Below, in pieces: positions 8,261-18,172 of a DNA stretch of 64,000 nt (position 1 is its first letter; each line of letters starts with the position of its first letter). The position numbers were made by a program, and so were the translations under genes. Source of the DNA: VXNE01 sp965261535 (GTDB taxonomy: Bacteria; Pseudomonadota; Gammaproteobacteria; Pseudomonadales; Azotimanducaceae); contig OZ253469.1 in assembly GCA_965261535.1 (NCBI GenBank), forward strand, positions 1,178,001 to 1,242,000, written 5' to 3'. A model generated the notes under the pieces. That model did no database searches. It was given only the letters and a program-made list of their open reading frames with translations, and was not told the DNA's origin.

Positions 8261-9289
8261 TCAATTAAACCGCCGCCGCTTCCCCATAAAATCGCTCGCA
8301 ATAGCGTCGAAAACGAAAGACATCGCCGTCGGAACGGCTAAGGGCCGGCCGAGGCTGATACCGCTGGCGCGACCAGATTCGACATCCTTGCGCACTTCGA
8401 GCGCGAGGTCACGCAGAACCAGCTTCGAAATCAGTTTGCGCCTGATCGACACCGACAACAGGCCAAGCCAGTCGGAATCTCCCAGCAGGTCGACGATCAG
8501 CCAATAGTCGATGTATTCGCCATCGACGGGTATCGCCATGATCCAATGCCGCGCTTCCAAACTGATTGCCAAACAATGGACCCCAACCGTCGAAACTCCC
8601 AACCCCCAAACTCCGATTTCGATTGCGAGCGATAGCTCCAGACGCTGTAGTCCAGGTGTGAGCATTCTTTTCGTGAACGAGCAGGAGGACGACAGAAAGG
8701 GCCCGTCGATCTTTGTCGGCTCAGTTTGCTTCAGTTCGCGATAGCCGTGCACATGCGCGAGATGGGCCAGATCAACCGAGTTCTCCGTCGTCGTCTGCGG
8801 ATGCGCCCTGATGCGTAGCCGTTTCGCGGCTCTGCCGATCCAGCCATCGGGCGAAACATCCGGAATCCGCCATTCCGGCGGACGGCCGGCGTTGTCCCAG
8901 TAGGCGAAAATGAAGCCGTTGACCTCGGCGACCTCGTGCAATTTCAGCCGAGCTGATCGGGGCGGCGGCGCTTCTCGCGCCACCACGCACTTGCCGCTGA
9001 TGTCGTACTGGAAGCCGTGAAACGGGCACACGAGATTGCCGTCACGCACCACCATGCCGCCTGTCGACGGTCCAAGGTGAGAACCCAAATGGGGACAGAA
9101 TGCATCCGCGACGCAGACCGCCCCGGTTCCGTCGCGCCAGACGACGATCTCCCGGCCCATCCAGGTCTTCTCGATGAGCTGCTCCTCGCGCAGGTTGGAA
9201 CCCAATTCGATGACATACCAACCGTTGGGAAACGGATGCAACGGGTGCACATGGCTGGCCGGAGACGGACCTGACGAAGGCGTCCGCAT
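8261..9289 (-). CDS. Rieske 2Fe-2S ring-hydroxylating oxygenase-like protein
   Basis: A 342-aa protein with a Rieske domain near residues 20-120: CPHLGSHLG and CPFHGFQYD supply the Cys2His2 ligands of the 2Fe-2S cluster. The C-terminal catalytic part contains ENSVDLAHLAHVHGY, matching the mononuclear-iron motif (Asn/Asp bridge and His ligands) of Rieske oxygenases. Length and lack of a partner beta subunit resemble KshA- or cholesterol-7-desaturase-like oxygenases acting on sterol-type substrates. The electron-transfer partner is not next to it. The C-terminus ends KRRRFN. Confidence 0.8.
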   Translation of the reverse strand: MRTPSSGPSPASHVHPLHPFPNGWYVIELGSNLREEQLIEKTWMGREIVVWRDGTGAVCVADAFCPHLGSHLGPSTGGMVVRDGNLVCPFHGFQYDISGKCVVAREAPPPRSARLKLHEVAEVNGFIFAYWDNAGRPPEWRIPDVSPDGWIGRAAKRLRIRAHPQTTTENSVDLAHLAHVHGYRELKQTEPTKIDGPFLSSSCSFTKRMLTPGLQRLELSLAIEIGVWGLGVSTVGVHCLAISLEARHWIMAIPVDGEYIDYWLIVDLLGDSDWLGLLSVSIRRKLISKLVLRDLALEVRKDVESGRASGISLGRPLAVPTAMSFVFDAIASDFMGKRRRFN

Positions 9290-9444
9290 TTCTGGATTAT
9301 CAACCTCCTACGTAATGTCTTCAATGATCGCCGTCTGCGAATACGGCGAACCGCCGGGAACAGAACCATGACGCGTTTGTCGCTTTCGCGCCTCTTGGAT
9401 ATATTCGCTGACAAGGATCGTTCAACTGAAGAGGAGACCTGATC

Positions 9445-9930
9445 GTGGGATTCGCACTATCACAGATGCAATTAACCAGCCCCGCATTCGAAGCGGGAGG
9501 AGCCATACCGGCACGGCACACCGGCGAGGGCGAGGATGTGTCCCCCGCGCTGGCGTGGTCCGACGCGCCGGACGGCACGAAGTCCTTCGCGATCATCTGC
9601 CATGACCCGGACGCCCCGCTGGTAACCTCGGGACGCTACGGCTATGTGCACTGGGTGCTATACAACATTCTTGGAGACGTCGCCGAACTGGCGGAAGCGT
9701 CCGAAGAATTCACCCAGGGCACGAGCGATTTCGGCAGGCTAGGTTACGGCGGGCCCATGCCGCCCCCAGGACATGGAGTGCATCAATACTACTTCTGGGT
9801 GCTGGCCCTCGGCAGCGAACTCAACCTCGAAGGCGGTCTGAATATGTGGACCCTGCTGGAGAAGATCGAAGACCACACGATAGGCATGAATCGCCTGGTC
9901 GGCACCTACCGGCGCGTCAGCCGCAGCTAG
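9445..9930 (+). CDS. YbhB/YbcL family PEBP-like protein
   Basis: A 161-aa phosphatidylethanolamine-binding-protein-like protein. GTG 9445 has GAGGAG about 10 nt upstream. Family motifs are LTSPAF, DVSPALAWSDAP and CHDPDAP (ligand pocket), followed by YVHWVLYNI and HGVHQYYFWVLALGS. The family (Raf-kinase-inhibitor-like in name only) has no settled bacterial function. It is divergent from the Rieske gene, and its stop codon overlaps the stop of the convergent methyltransferase by 4 nt. Confidence 0.88.
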   Translation: MGFALSQMQLTSPAFEAGGAIPARHTGEGEDVSPALAWSDAPDGTKSFAIICHDPDAPLVTSGRYGYVHWVLYNILGDVAELAEASEEFTQGTSDFGRLGYGGPMPPPGHGVHQYYFWVLALGSELNLEGGLNMWTLLEKIEDHTIGMNRLVGTYRRVSRS

Positions 9931-10514
9931 CGGGGCATCTGCCGCGCCGCAAGTCGCGCGAGGGCGACCGTCCTGCCGTCGGGGTTTTCCACGATTCCTT
10001 CGCAGTAGCGGAGGATGTCGAGATGTTCGGCAGCATCTCGCAAAGCCCCCGGCGCGACGCGAAAGGCTGCGTCCCGCGGACCGGCGACCGCCCGATCCGT
10101 CGCCAGATGCAGTTCCACAATCAGGTGTCCCCCCGGCGCCAACAGGTTGGCGAAATCCGGGATCAGATCGAGATCGAGATCGACGTAGTGAATCATGACG
10201 ATCAATTCAAACTTGCCCGCCAAACCGAGACCGGTCTCGAGATCGCGCCTTATCCATTCGACGGACAGTCCGCGCGCTCGGGCGGTGGCTTCGGCGCGGG
10301 CGAGCGCGACGGCGGAGATATCGATCCCCGTCACCGAGAAACCCCGCGAGGCAAGAAAGATCGCATTGCGCCCGGCGCCGCACGGGACATCCAGCGCGCG
10401 CCCGGGCGTGACGTCGGGAAGCCAGCGTTCAAGCCAGGCGCTCGGATGGACTCGATCCGCGTAGGCCCCAAGCCGGTAGCGCTCATCCCATTTCTCGCCG
10501 TCGGCGGCACTCAT
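9927..10514 (-). CDS. Class I SAM-dependent methyltransferase (TehB-like)
   Basis: A 195-aa soluble methyltransferase. The SAM-binding motif I is ALDVPCGAGRNAIFLA, with the acidic motif VTGIDIS ending the second strand and LAPGGHLIVEL as motif VI. The N-terminus KWDERYRLGAYA is typical of tellurite-resistance/thiopurine-type small methyltransferases. The substrate cannot be read from sequence. ATG 10514; the 3' end overlaps the convergent PEBP gene by 4 nt (CTAG shared by both stops). Confidence 0.8.
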   Translation of the reverse strand: MSAADGEKWDERYRLGAYADRVHPSAWLERWLPDVTPGRALDVPCGAGRNAIFLASRGFSVTGIDISAVALARAEATARARGLSVEWIRRDLETGLGLAGKFELIVMIHYVDLDLDLIPDFANLLAPGGHLIVELHLATDRAVAGPRDAAFRVAPGALRDAAEHLDILRYCEGIVENPDGRTVALARLAARQMPR

Positions 10515-10708
10515 CGGTACACATCCTCTTCCAGCATGCTCGTCGGGTGTGATCGCACGCTGGTCCGACCCGCTCCATCACCGCGCCGATACGTGACATG
10601 CGGCGCGACGGGAATTTCACGCGCCGTTCGATATGCCGGGACGATCCGGGGTCTGTAGACTGGCATGGTGGCACATTCTATAGCTGCCGAATGCCGGAGG
10701 TCGAACAG

Positions 10709-11482
10709 ATGCGGATCGTGAGTTGGAACGTCAATGGATTGCGCGCATGCGTCCGCAAGGGGTTCCTCGACTTCCTCGAAGCGGCGGACGCCGATGTCGT
10801 GTGCGTCCAGGAAGTTCGCGCCTTCGCGCATCAACTGGAACCGCAAGTGCTCGCGCCAAATGGCTGGCATAGCAACTTTTCCGCAGCCGAAAGGCCCGGC
10901 TACAGCGGCGTCGGCATCTATTCACGCCAGGCGCCGACGCGCGTCGAAACCAGTCTCGGCGACGAACGCTTCGATATCGAGGGTCGGATGATCATGACCC
11001 ACTTCGGCCGCATGGCGGTGGCGTCGGTGTACTTTCCGAAGGGCAGCGGCCGCGACCGCGACAACAGCCGGGTGCCCTACAAGCTCGACTTCTACGCCGC
11101 GTTGTTCGATCGACTTCAGACGCTGCGCCGCCGAGGCCCGGTCCTGGTAGCCGGCGACTACAACACCGCGCATGCGGCAATCGACCTGGCGCGCCCGAAG
11201 TCGAACACGAAGGCGAGTGGCTTCCTGCCCGAAGAACGCGCCGAACTCACCCGCTGGACCGACGCTGGCTGGGTCGACACGTTCCGCGCGCCACATCCCG
11301 AAGAACCGGACCACTATACCTGGTGGCGGCAGTGGGGCGGCGCCCGCGAAAACAATGTCGGCTGGCGTATCGACTACGTGTTCGCATCGAAGTCCGCCGC
11401 AAAACGCGTGACGGACGCGTTCATCTGGCCAGGGGTGATGGGCTCCGATCACTGCCCGGTCGGCGTGGACGTGTCATGGTGA
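10709..11482 (+). CDS. xthA: Exodeoxyribonuclease III
   Basis: A 257-aa member of the exonuclease III / AP endonuclease family acting in base-excision repair. Start ATG 10709 (MRIVSWNVNGLRA) has GGAGG 9 nt upstream; the frame is open further 5' without support. Catalytic motifs are in order: SWNVNGLRA, VCVQEV (metal-binding Glu), YSGVGIYSR, VAGDYNTAH (Asp/Asn), and the terminal SDHCPVGV (Asp-His). The length equals the usual family size. Its stop lies 17 nt before the MFS gene start. Confidence 0.92.
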   Translation: MRIVSWNVNGLRACVRKGFLDFLEAADADVVCVQEVRAFAHQLEPQVLAPNGWHSNFSAAERPGYSGVGIYSRQAPTRVETSLGDERFDIEGRMIMTHFGRMAVASVYFPKGSGRDRDNSRVPYKLDFYAALFDRLQTLRRRGPVLVAGDYNTAHAAIDLARPKSNTKASGFLPEERAELTRWTDAGWVDTFRAPHPEEPDHYTWWRQWGGARENNVGWRIDYVFASKSAAKRVTDAFIWPGVMGSDHCPVGVDVSW

Positions 11483-11499
11483 GAGCTCGGGGAGCACCC

Positions 11500-12777
11500 A
11501 TGCGCGGTATCAGCGCGGCATGGCGACAAATCGACGCGACGATTCGCCCCACGGGGCGGGTATTTTACGGCTGGTGGATCGTGGGCGGCGCCAGCGGGAT
11601 CCAGATGCTCGCCGCATTACTGTGGATGCAGTCCTTTGGCGCCTACGTGGTCGTGTTGCAGGACGAATTCAACTGGAGCAAGGCAGTCGTCTCCGGCGCC
11701 TTTGTCCTGACGCAAATCCAGACCGGACTGCTCGCGCCCGCGCAGGGCTGGCTGGTCGACCGTTTCGGTCCACGCGCGGTAATGCGTGTCGGCTCGGTGA
11801 TTTGCGCGGCCGGCTTCATGCTCTTCAGTCAGGTTGATTCGATCCTCGCCTTCTATTTCACGTTGGCCCTGATCGCGTTGGGTTCGAACCTGGCCGGATT
11901 CCCCACCGTCATGGTGTCCATCGTGAACTGGTTCAACCGGCACCGCGCGAAAGCCATCGCGGCCGGACAGCTAGGTTTTTCACTCGGCGGCATAGCGGTG
12001 CCCATTGTCGTGTTCTCGTTGCAAGCGTTCGGTTGGCGCAACACCGCGCTTGCCTCCGGCGTGCTGGTGTTGGTACTCGGCCTGCCCCTGGCGCAGATCA
12101 TGCGTCACCGGCCAGCACCCGGGGAGTTCGTCGACGGCATCGCCGAACGCACGCCTGCGGGGCACGCCTCCAGGGAGACACCCGGCCAGGGCTTTTCCAT
12201 CCGCCAGGCGATACGCACCCGCGCCTTCTGGTTGATTTCCGTCGGCCATGCATGTTCGCTACTGGTCATTTCCGCCGTCATGGTCCACTTGGTGTCCCAT
12301 TTGACTGAAGGTCTCGGCTATTCATTGACCTTGGCCGGCGGCGTCGTCGCATGGATGACCGCCTGTCAGATGGGCGGCCAAGTGATCGGCGGCTATATCG
12401 GGGACCGCCTGAACAAGCGCTTGCTCTGCGCCGTTTGCCTGCTTGCACACGCCATCGGACTACTCATCATCGCCTACGCGGCAAACGTCTTCATGGTGAT
12501 CGCCTTCGTCATGCTGTACGGCATCGGAATGGGCGTCAGGGGTCCACTGGCGGTGGCGCTTCGTGCCGACTATTTCGGCCCGAAGGCATTCGGAACGATC
12601 CTGGGGGTTTCCATGTCGATTGCCATGATAGGCATGTCGATCGGGCCTCTCGTTGCCGCCTTCATGGCCGACGCCTTTGGCAGCTACAAGGGCGGCTTCA
12701 CCATTTTGGCCGCCGGCGCGGCGGTCGGCGCCGTGTGTTTTCTCGCCGCGAAGCCACCATCCAGACAGCCGGGTTAA
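11500..12777 (+). CDS. MFS transporter (MCT/OxlT-like)
   Basis: A 425-aa twelve-helix major facilitator. ATG 11500 is chosen for the GGGGAG 8 nt upstream; an alternative ATG at 11476 overlaps the xthA stop. The N-terminal FYGWWIVGGASGIQ and the motif A variant GWLVDRFGPRAVMR are typical of monocarboxylate/oxalate-type MFS proteins, as is FNRHRAKAIAAGQLGFSLGG. The substrate is likely an organic anion but is unassigned. Confidence 0.85.
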   Translation: MRGISAAWRQIDATIRPTGRVFYGWWIVGGASGIQMLAALLWMQSFGAYVVVLQDEFNWSKAVVSGAFVLTQIQTGLLAPAQGWLVDRFGPRAVMRVGSVICAAGFMLFSQVDSILAFYFTLALIALGSNLAGFPTVMVSIVNWFNRHRAKAIAAGQLGFSLGGIAVPIVVFSLQAFGWRNTALASGVLVLVLGLPLAQIMRHRPAPGEFVDGIAERTPAGHASRETPGQGFSIRQAIRTRAFWLISVGHACSLLVISAVMVHLVSHLTEGLGYSLTLAGGVVAWMTACQMGGQVIGGYIGDRLNKRLLCAVCLLAHAIGLLIIAYAANVFMVIAFVMLYGIGMGVRGPLAVALRADYFGPKAFGTILGVSMSIAMIGMSIGPLVAAFMADAFGSYKGGFTILAAGAAVGAVCFLAAKPPSRQPG

Positions 12778-12795
12778 CCGTCGTATGAGGACAAC

Positions 12796-14537
12796 ATGAC
12801 CACTAAACCCGGTCCGGATGGGGGCCTCCTCTACCAGGTAGACGAAAAGCCCCGTTGCCGCTCGCAGCCGGCATCGGACTGCAGTACGCCGTGCTTTCCC
12901 TCTCCAGCATGATGCTGATGCCGACGGTCGCGTTTCGTGCGGCGGGCGCATCCGAGGCGGCGCTCGTCTCGGCGGTTTTCGCATCACTGATTATCTGTGG
13001 TGCCATCATCACGCTGCATGCGCGTCCGATTGGCCGCTTCGGCTCGGGCTACGTGCTCGCTATCGGTCCGAGCAGTGCGGCCATCGCGGTCACCGTCGAC
13101 GCGTTGCACGCCGGCGGACCCGCCCTGCTGGCGATCCTGGCAATCACCGCCTCGGCGCTCCAATTCGCATTCGCCGCTCGGATGTCCCTGCTGCGTCGCC
13201 TCTTGACGCCGACCGTCTCCGGCACGGCCCTCATGCTGATTCCGGTCACCATCGTCCCGGTCATGTTCGGCATGCTCGACAAGGTGCCCGCAGAATATCC
13301 ACCATCGGCTGCGCCCGTTTGCGCAGGCGTCACGCTGCTGGTCGTCGGCGGAATCATGCTCAAGGGCACGTCAAGTCTGCGCACATGGGCTCCGGTATGC
13401 GGAATCGTCGTCGGCTCGGTAGTCGCCGCGTTCTACGGACTCTACGACATCGACCGTGTCGCCCAGGCAGCATGGTTCGGCGTACCGACCGAGTGGCCAA
13501 CGCACTTCGCGACCGCGGTCGACGGCTTGGACTTCGAGACCTTCTCGGGGCTGCTGCCCGCCTTCGTACTGCTGTTTCTGATCTGCACGATTCGATCGAT
13601 GAGCAGTTCGCTCGCGATCCAAACCGTGTCCTGGCGGGAGCGCCGCGCCATCGACTTCCGCCCGGTGCAAGGTGCGATCGCGGCCGATGCCCTGTCAAAC
13701 CTGGCCGCCGGTCTCGCCGGCACGATGCCGAACGGCGCCAACTCGGCCACCGTCGCGCGCACCCAGTTGACCGGCGTTGCCTCGCGGTCTGTCGGCGTCG
13801 TTTTTGGCGCCGCCGTGATCCTGCTGGCGTGCTGCCCGAAGGTCCTCGCACTGGTGCTCGCGGTCCCCGGACCCGTTTTCGCCGGCTATGTGACGGTCAT
13901 GATCGCAGCCACCTTCACCATCGGCCTGAAGATGGCGGTTTCGGAGGGCGCGGATCATCGACAGGGGCTGATCATCGGCCTTGCGTTCTGGATCGGCGCC
14001 GGGTGCCAGTACGGATTCATCTTCCCGGACTTCGTCGCCACATTCGCCGGCGGCATGCTGAAAAGCGCGCTGACGTCCGGTGGCTTGGTGGCGATCCTGC
14101 TCACCGCCCTGCTCGTGCTGACAGCACCGCGCCGGCAACGACTTGAGGCGCAGCTCGCGGTCTCGGTGCTACCGGAACTGCGCGATTTCATGCGGGATCT
14201 TGCCAAACGGAACCGGTGGCGGTCGGTAATGGCCGACCGCCTCGATGCCGTCGCCGAAGAAACCTTGCTGACGCTTCTGCGAGACGATCAAGAGGCCGCC
14301 GAGCCGCAACGGCGACTGCTCGTCCTCGCGTCCAGCGAAGGCAGTGCCGCCGTGCTCGAATTCATCGCCGCAGGCGGCAAGGAGAACATCGAAGACCGGC
14401 TCGGCGAAACGGCAACGGATGCGTCCGTCGAGCGCGATGTGTCGCTCAGGCTACTGCGGCACCTCGCGTCCGAGGTCCAGCACCGTCAATACCACGACGT
14501 GGACATCGTGACAGTGCGCGTAGACGCGCCGACGTGA
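12796..14537 (+). CDS. NCS2 (uracil/xanthine permease-like) transporter, frameshifted near the start
   Basis: A nucleobase-cation-symporter-2 family membrane protein. The N-terminus starts at ATG 12796 (MTTKPGPDGGLLYQVDEKP) but shifts frame at the C4 run 12850-12853; one extra C would give the family-like junction DEKPPLPLAAGIGLQYAV and a protein of about 580 aa. The main body (from about 12855) has about 12-14 helices with MPNGANSATVARTQLTGVAS, resembling the NCS2 QN..GxxxxT signature region. The last 130 residues are soluble (ELRDFMRDLAKRNRWRSVMADRLDAVAEETLL) and look loosely like an RsbW/HATPase-type segment. This extension is unusual for NCS2 proteins. Confidence 0.78.
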
Positions 14538-14566
14538 CCGCGCCCAGCCATTGGGAAATGCTGATT

Positions 14567-15478
14567 CTAGCTAAAACCGTGTTGAGCCCGATGGAGTTGC
14601 GAGTCGAAGGTCTGCATGCTCTTGAACCACTCGTGGCGCCCATCGGTCGCCTCATCGTAAACCTGCGCTTCGAGCGCCTGCATTTGCGCTGCAGAGAAGG
14701 GTTCGAAGTCGCGGGCGATTGCCAAATCCTGCTGCAGGTCGGCGTCCGACTGAATACCGCACACGAGCGTGCTGATCGGCAGTGACAGAGCATAGCCTCG
14801 ACACTGCTCAGCCGTGAGTCCAACTTCGCGGACGATCTGACCACGGCCGCCCAGGCTCTTCATACCAATCACCCCGATGCCTCGTTCTTGGAGCACCGGC
14901 AGTGTCTCCTTTTGAAAGCTGCGGTAGTGCGCATCCAGGACGTTGACGGGCATCTGGCAGGTGTCCCAATCACAGTCCTGCGCGAGCATCCTGGCCAGGA
15001 TGTGGGGGCTTTTGTGACCCGTAAAGCCGATAAACCGGACCTTGCCGGCCTCACGGGCCGCAACGGCGGCCTCAATGGCGCCGTCGGGCCGAAAAATCCA
15101 CTCCGCATCGTTGTCATAGTTCACTTCATGGAACTGCCAGACATCGATCACATCGGTGCGCAGCTTTCTGAGGCTGTCTTCAAGCTGCTTCTCTGCGGTT
15201 ATCCGGTCCCGGGCGCAGACCTTGGTCATCAACACGACCTTGTCCCTTCGGCCTTCGAGGGCGACGCCCATACGGCGTTCGGACTCACCGCCAGCGTATT
15301 CCCAAGCGTTGTCCATAAAGGTGACGCCGGCGTCGATAGCCTCCTGAATTAGCCGCACCGTTGTTTTCTCATCGATGTCCGGTCTGACGCAGTGGCCGCC
15401 GCCAAAGCCGATAATCGAGACCGTCAGTCCGGTCCTGCCGAGTTCGCGAACGGGCATTCCAGCTTCGTTCTTTTCCAT
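14567..15478 (-). CDS. Aldo/keto reductase
   Basis: A 303-aa cytosolic aldo/keto reductase. Motifs are VRELGRTGLTVSIIGFGGG (N-terminal hairpin), FMDNAWEYAGGESERRMG (Asp and Tyr of the catalytic tetrad), VLMTKV (Lys), and a QFHEV segment at the His position. Unlike the first reductase in the window it has no signal peptide and no iron-sulfur cysteines. ATG 15478. The substrate is unknown. Confidence 0.85.
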   Translation of the reverse strand: MEKNEAGMPVRELGRTGLTVSIIGFGGGHCVRPDIDEKTTVRLIQEAIDAGVTFMDNAWEYAGGESERRMGVALEGRRDKVVLMTKVCARDRITAEKQLEDSLRKLRTDVIDVWQFHEVNYDNDAEWIFRPDGAIEAAVAAREAGKVRFIGFTGHKSPHILARMLAQDCDWDTCQMPVNVLDAHYRSFQKETLPVLQERGIGVIGMKSLGGRGQIVREVGLTAEQCRGYALSLPISTLVCGIQSDADLQQDLAIARDFEPFSAAQMQALEAQVYDEATDGRHEWFKSMQTFDSQLHRAQHGFS

Positions 15479-15793
15479 GCATTCCCCGTCGTGTCGTGAT
15501 TTATCTGCTGAATCTGTGACTGATGAAAGAGGTTATGGATATCACGGGCGCGGCGGCAATGGGCTAAAGGCTTCCATAAAACAAACGCCTCCGGGGAGGC
15601 GTTGTTCCATGAAAGTCTGTGTTTGCCAATGTGGGATCCAAAAGAGGAACCCCCCGTCAGCCGGTTAGGGCACATGCCGCCCACATCGGAGGTGGGCCCG
15701 AGCGGTGGGGCAACCCATCGAGGTTTGGAATCCCCCCACGCCCTCTCCGCCAACTATTAGTAGCGGCGGCCTCTTGTCGGTGCTATGCCGGTA
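15479..15793. other. Intergenic region with hairpins, no gene seen
   Basis: Besides the terminator-like hairpin at 15584-15603 this stretch contains a GCCCACATC...GGTGGGC stem near 15680-15700. I find no ORF with a plausible start and ribosome-binding site, and no riboswitch I can name. Confidence 0.3.
15571..15603 (-). terminator. Rho-independent terminator for the decarboxylase-like pair
   Basis: On the minus strand the stem AACGCCTCC/GGAGGCGTT is followed by TTGTTTTATGG. An 8-9 bp GC-rich stem with a T-rich tail about 190 nt after the stop of the first decarboxylase-like gene fits an intrinsic terminator. Confidence 0.65.
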
Positions 15794-16869
15794 CTAGGCC
15801 GGGACTCCGCCCACGGTTGCGAGCTTGACCCAGTAGGAGTCGCCTCCGCCACCGCCGATCCACTTCTGATACCAGCCATCGGTAACGGAATCTTCGGCGA
15901 TGAGGCCTGCCCATGGATCCGATTGCCTGACGTGGACCTTAACCTGTCCAGCTTGCCATTCCAGAATCGTCGCCGGCTTGGCGCCAGTGTCGATTCCCGG
16001 TCCGCGCCCTTGCCTGACACAAACGGCGCCGCCCTGAATCCAATGCCACGTTACGGTATTGCCGCCTTCGATCTTGCCGAAAGACTTCAGACGCGCTTCG
16101 TCCGCAACCGGACCTGCGGTGAAATCAAGGAATACCGCTCTTCGCCCTGGTACAGGACCTCGGCCCTTGCCGTGTTCTTGCCCCGCGTAATGCTGATCTG
16201 ATCAGCGACGTACTTGGGCCATCCCCAGATAACTCCCTCACGCGTGTGGTGAAGGAATGGCACGGGTGTGCTTATGCACATCCAGGATTCAAGACCATCC
16301 GGACACAAGACCTTGATCGTGAATCGGCCTTCCTGGAAGCGGGCGGCCTTTCTGCCGAACTGGTTCATGTCGAGCAGGCTCGCGCCGACAATCGGGTGCT
16401 CCGGCATCGCCAGCGGGGCCGGGATGAATGAGCGATACAGATCAAGATCCGCAGGCTCAATGACGGTATGGACACCCTGGGTCCCGGCTCCGACGGCTAT
16501 CAGCGCATCGAGGTTTTCTTTGGATGGGACTGCCCTTCCGGCCCCCGGACCTTTGCCCCCGTTTATGAAATACGTTTGGTCGAAATCCTCGATGAATGCC
16601 TGTATGGCATCCATCCTGGTCCTGGCGGCGTTGAGCCTTACGACTTCAATCTTCCGGTCCAGTTCCTTGTCGCCAGTCCGGTACCTTTCGGATTCGGACC
16701 GCAGAAGAGCCAGCTCGGAACCATACTTCTCGGGGTCGGCCAGTTCCGGCGGGCATGCTATCGACGTAACGTGATCCGGATCGGGTGAGATGACTTGATA
16801 GGGGAGTTCAAGATTGTACTCCATGTTTGCACTGAGATCGGCTTCTGCGCTCTTTAGAATTGCTGCCAT
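15794..16869 (-). pseudogene. Acetoacetate decarboxylase-like protein, frameshifted
   Basis: The frame from ATG 16869 (AAGAGG upstream) is homologous to the adjacent upstream gene but breaks near 16126, after GEERYSL. In the next frame the homology resumes (DFTAGPVADEA, GGNTVTWHWIQGGAV, WAGLIAEDSVTDGWYQKW) to TAG 15794. Adding one base restores a 358-aa protein. The segment GVIWGWPKYVADQIS resembles the lysine-bearing GYPK motif of acetoacetate decarboxylases, and RFTIKVLCPDGLESW is shared with the paralogue. It probably follows the upstream copy in a two-gene operon (65-nt gap). Whether the shift is real decay or a sequencing error is undecided. Confidence 0.65.
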
Positions 16870-16934
16870 TTGATTTGCCTCTTTCCTTCCTCTTTACCTT
16901 GCTTCGCTTCTTCCTTGCTTCGGATCAGTTGTTT

Positions 16935-17984
16935 CTAGAATTTGGGAATTCTAATTGAAGCTGTCGATCCCACCTGGGTGACGTGGCCACCACCTACTGT
17001 TGCAAGCTTGGTCATGACGGAGTCGCCGCCGCCGCCGCCAACGAACTTCTGGTAATAACCGTCGGTGACAGAATCTTCGGGTATCAGCCCCGCCCATGGG
17101 TCCGAAGGCCTGATATGAACTTTGACCTGTCCTGCCTGCCAATCCATTATCCGAGGCTCTGAACGGCCGTTGCTGAAACCCGGGCCTCTTCCCTGCCTGC
17201 ACAGGACGGCGCCGCCCTGGATCCAGTACCACGAAACGGTGTTGCCGCCTTCAACTCTTCCAAGCGCCCTCAATGCCGCTTCGTCCTTCACGGGCCCTGC
17301 CGTGAAATCGAGGGAATAGCGCTCTTCCCCAAAGTACAGGACCTCGGCTCTTGCCGAGTTCTCGTCTCGACTGAAGCTGATCTGGTCAGCCACATACTTG
17401 GGCCAGCCCCAGATCACGCCTTCCCGGCACTGCAGGTTGAATGGCACTGGCGTACTGATCACCAGCCAGGACTCAAGGCCATCCGGGCATAGGCACTTGA
17501 GCGTGAACCGGCCTTCCTGAAAGCGATTGATCGGATTGCCGGAGTTCATGTCAAGAAGGGTCGCACCCACGATCGGGTGCTCGGGCATCTGTAGCGGTGC
17601 CGGCAGGAACGTGCGATACAGATCCAGATCTGCCGGTTCGATAATAGTAAAGATGCCTTGCGTGCCACGTCCCATCGCTATCAATTCTTCGAGTTGCTCG
17701 GGTGTGGGGGCCGGGACAAAACTGTGACCAGGGCCTCTGCCGCCGTTTATCGACCAGGTCTGGTTCGGGTCGTTGACAAATTTTTCGGCGCGGTCCGTAC
17801 CGATTCTCGAGCGAGCCAATTTCAAAAGTATGGCTCTTTGATCGGCTTCTGCGTCGCCCTTTCCAACGTCTTCGCCGTCGGTAGGTCCGCCGAAATTTTT
17901 CGGTAAGACAAGCTCCTCCGGAATTGACCGGGTTGTAACGTTGTTTGACATTGCCTCTTCTTCAAATATTGGGTTCGCGGCCAT
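16935..17984 (-). CDS. Acetoacetate decarboxylase-like protein
   Basis: A 349-aa protein starting at ATG 17984, where GGGAGG sits about 6 nt upstream; the frame extends upstream without support. It has the ADC-superfamily lysine motif GVIWGWPKYVADQIS, preceded by FLPAPLQMPEHPIVGA and EGRFTLKCLCPDGLESW. It is longer than classical acetoacetate decarboxylase (about 245 aa) because of an N-terminal 100-residue extension. It is paralogous to the frameshifted gene directly downstream, so one arose by tandem duplication. Substrate unknown; aldolase-dehydratase activity on pyruvate adducts is known for some relatives. Confidence 0.65.
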   Translation of the reverse strand: MAANPIFEEEAMSNNVTTRSIPEELVLPKNFGGPTDGEDVGKGDAEADQRAILLKLARSRIGTDRAEKFVNDPNQTWSINGGRGPGHSFVPAPTPEQLEELIAMGRGTQGIFTIIEPADLDLYRTFLPAPLQMPEHPIVGATLLDMNSGNPINRFQEGRFTLKCLCPDGLESWLVISTPVPFNLQCREGVIWGWPKYVADQISFSRDENSARAEVLYFGEERYSLDFTAGPVKDEAALRALGRVEGGNTVSWYWIQGGAVLCRQGRGPGFSNGRSEPRIMDWQAGQVKVHIRPSDPWAGLIPEDSVTDGYYQKFVGGGGGDSVMTKLATVGGGHVTQVGSTASIRIPKF

Positions 17985-18172
17985 CGGCTCCTCCCTTTTC
18001 CATGTGCTACCCAACGTAACACTCTCACGCATCCGGCGCAACGTAGCGAGAGCTGCCACCGAGACACCCAACCGATTCCGTCGCTTCGATCACGCACAGC
18101 CGCAACGCGAAATCGGCACGTCGCATTGCGGCAATACAGGTGTAGGCGCTATGTTCGAGGTTCACATCATTC

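Noticed and set aside
15604..15793. Possible riboswitch or small RNA
   Set aside because: Stems are present but I could not match any known consensus; the position after a terminator gives no regulated gene.
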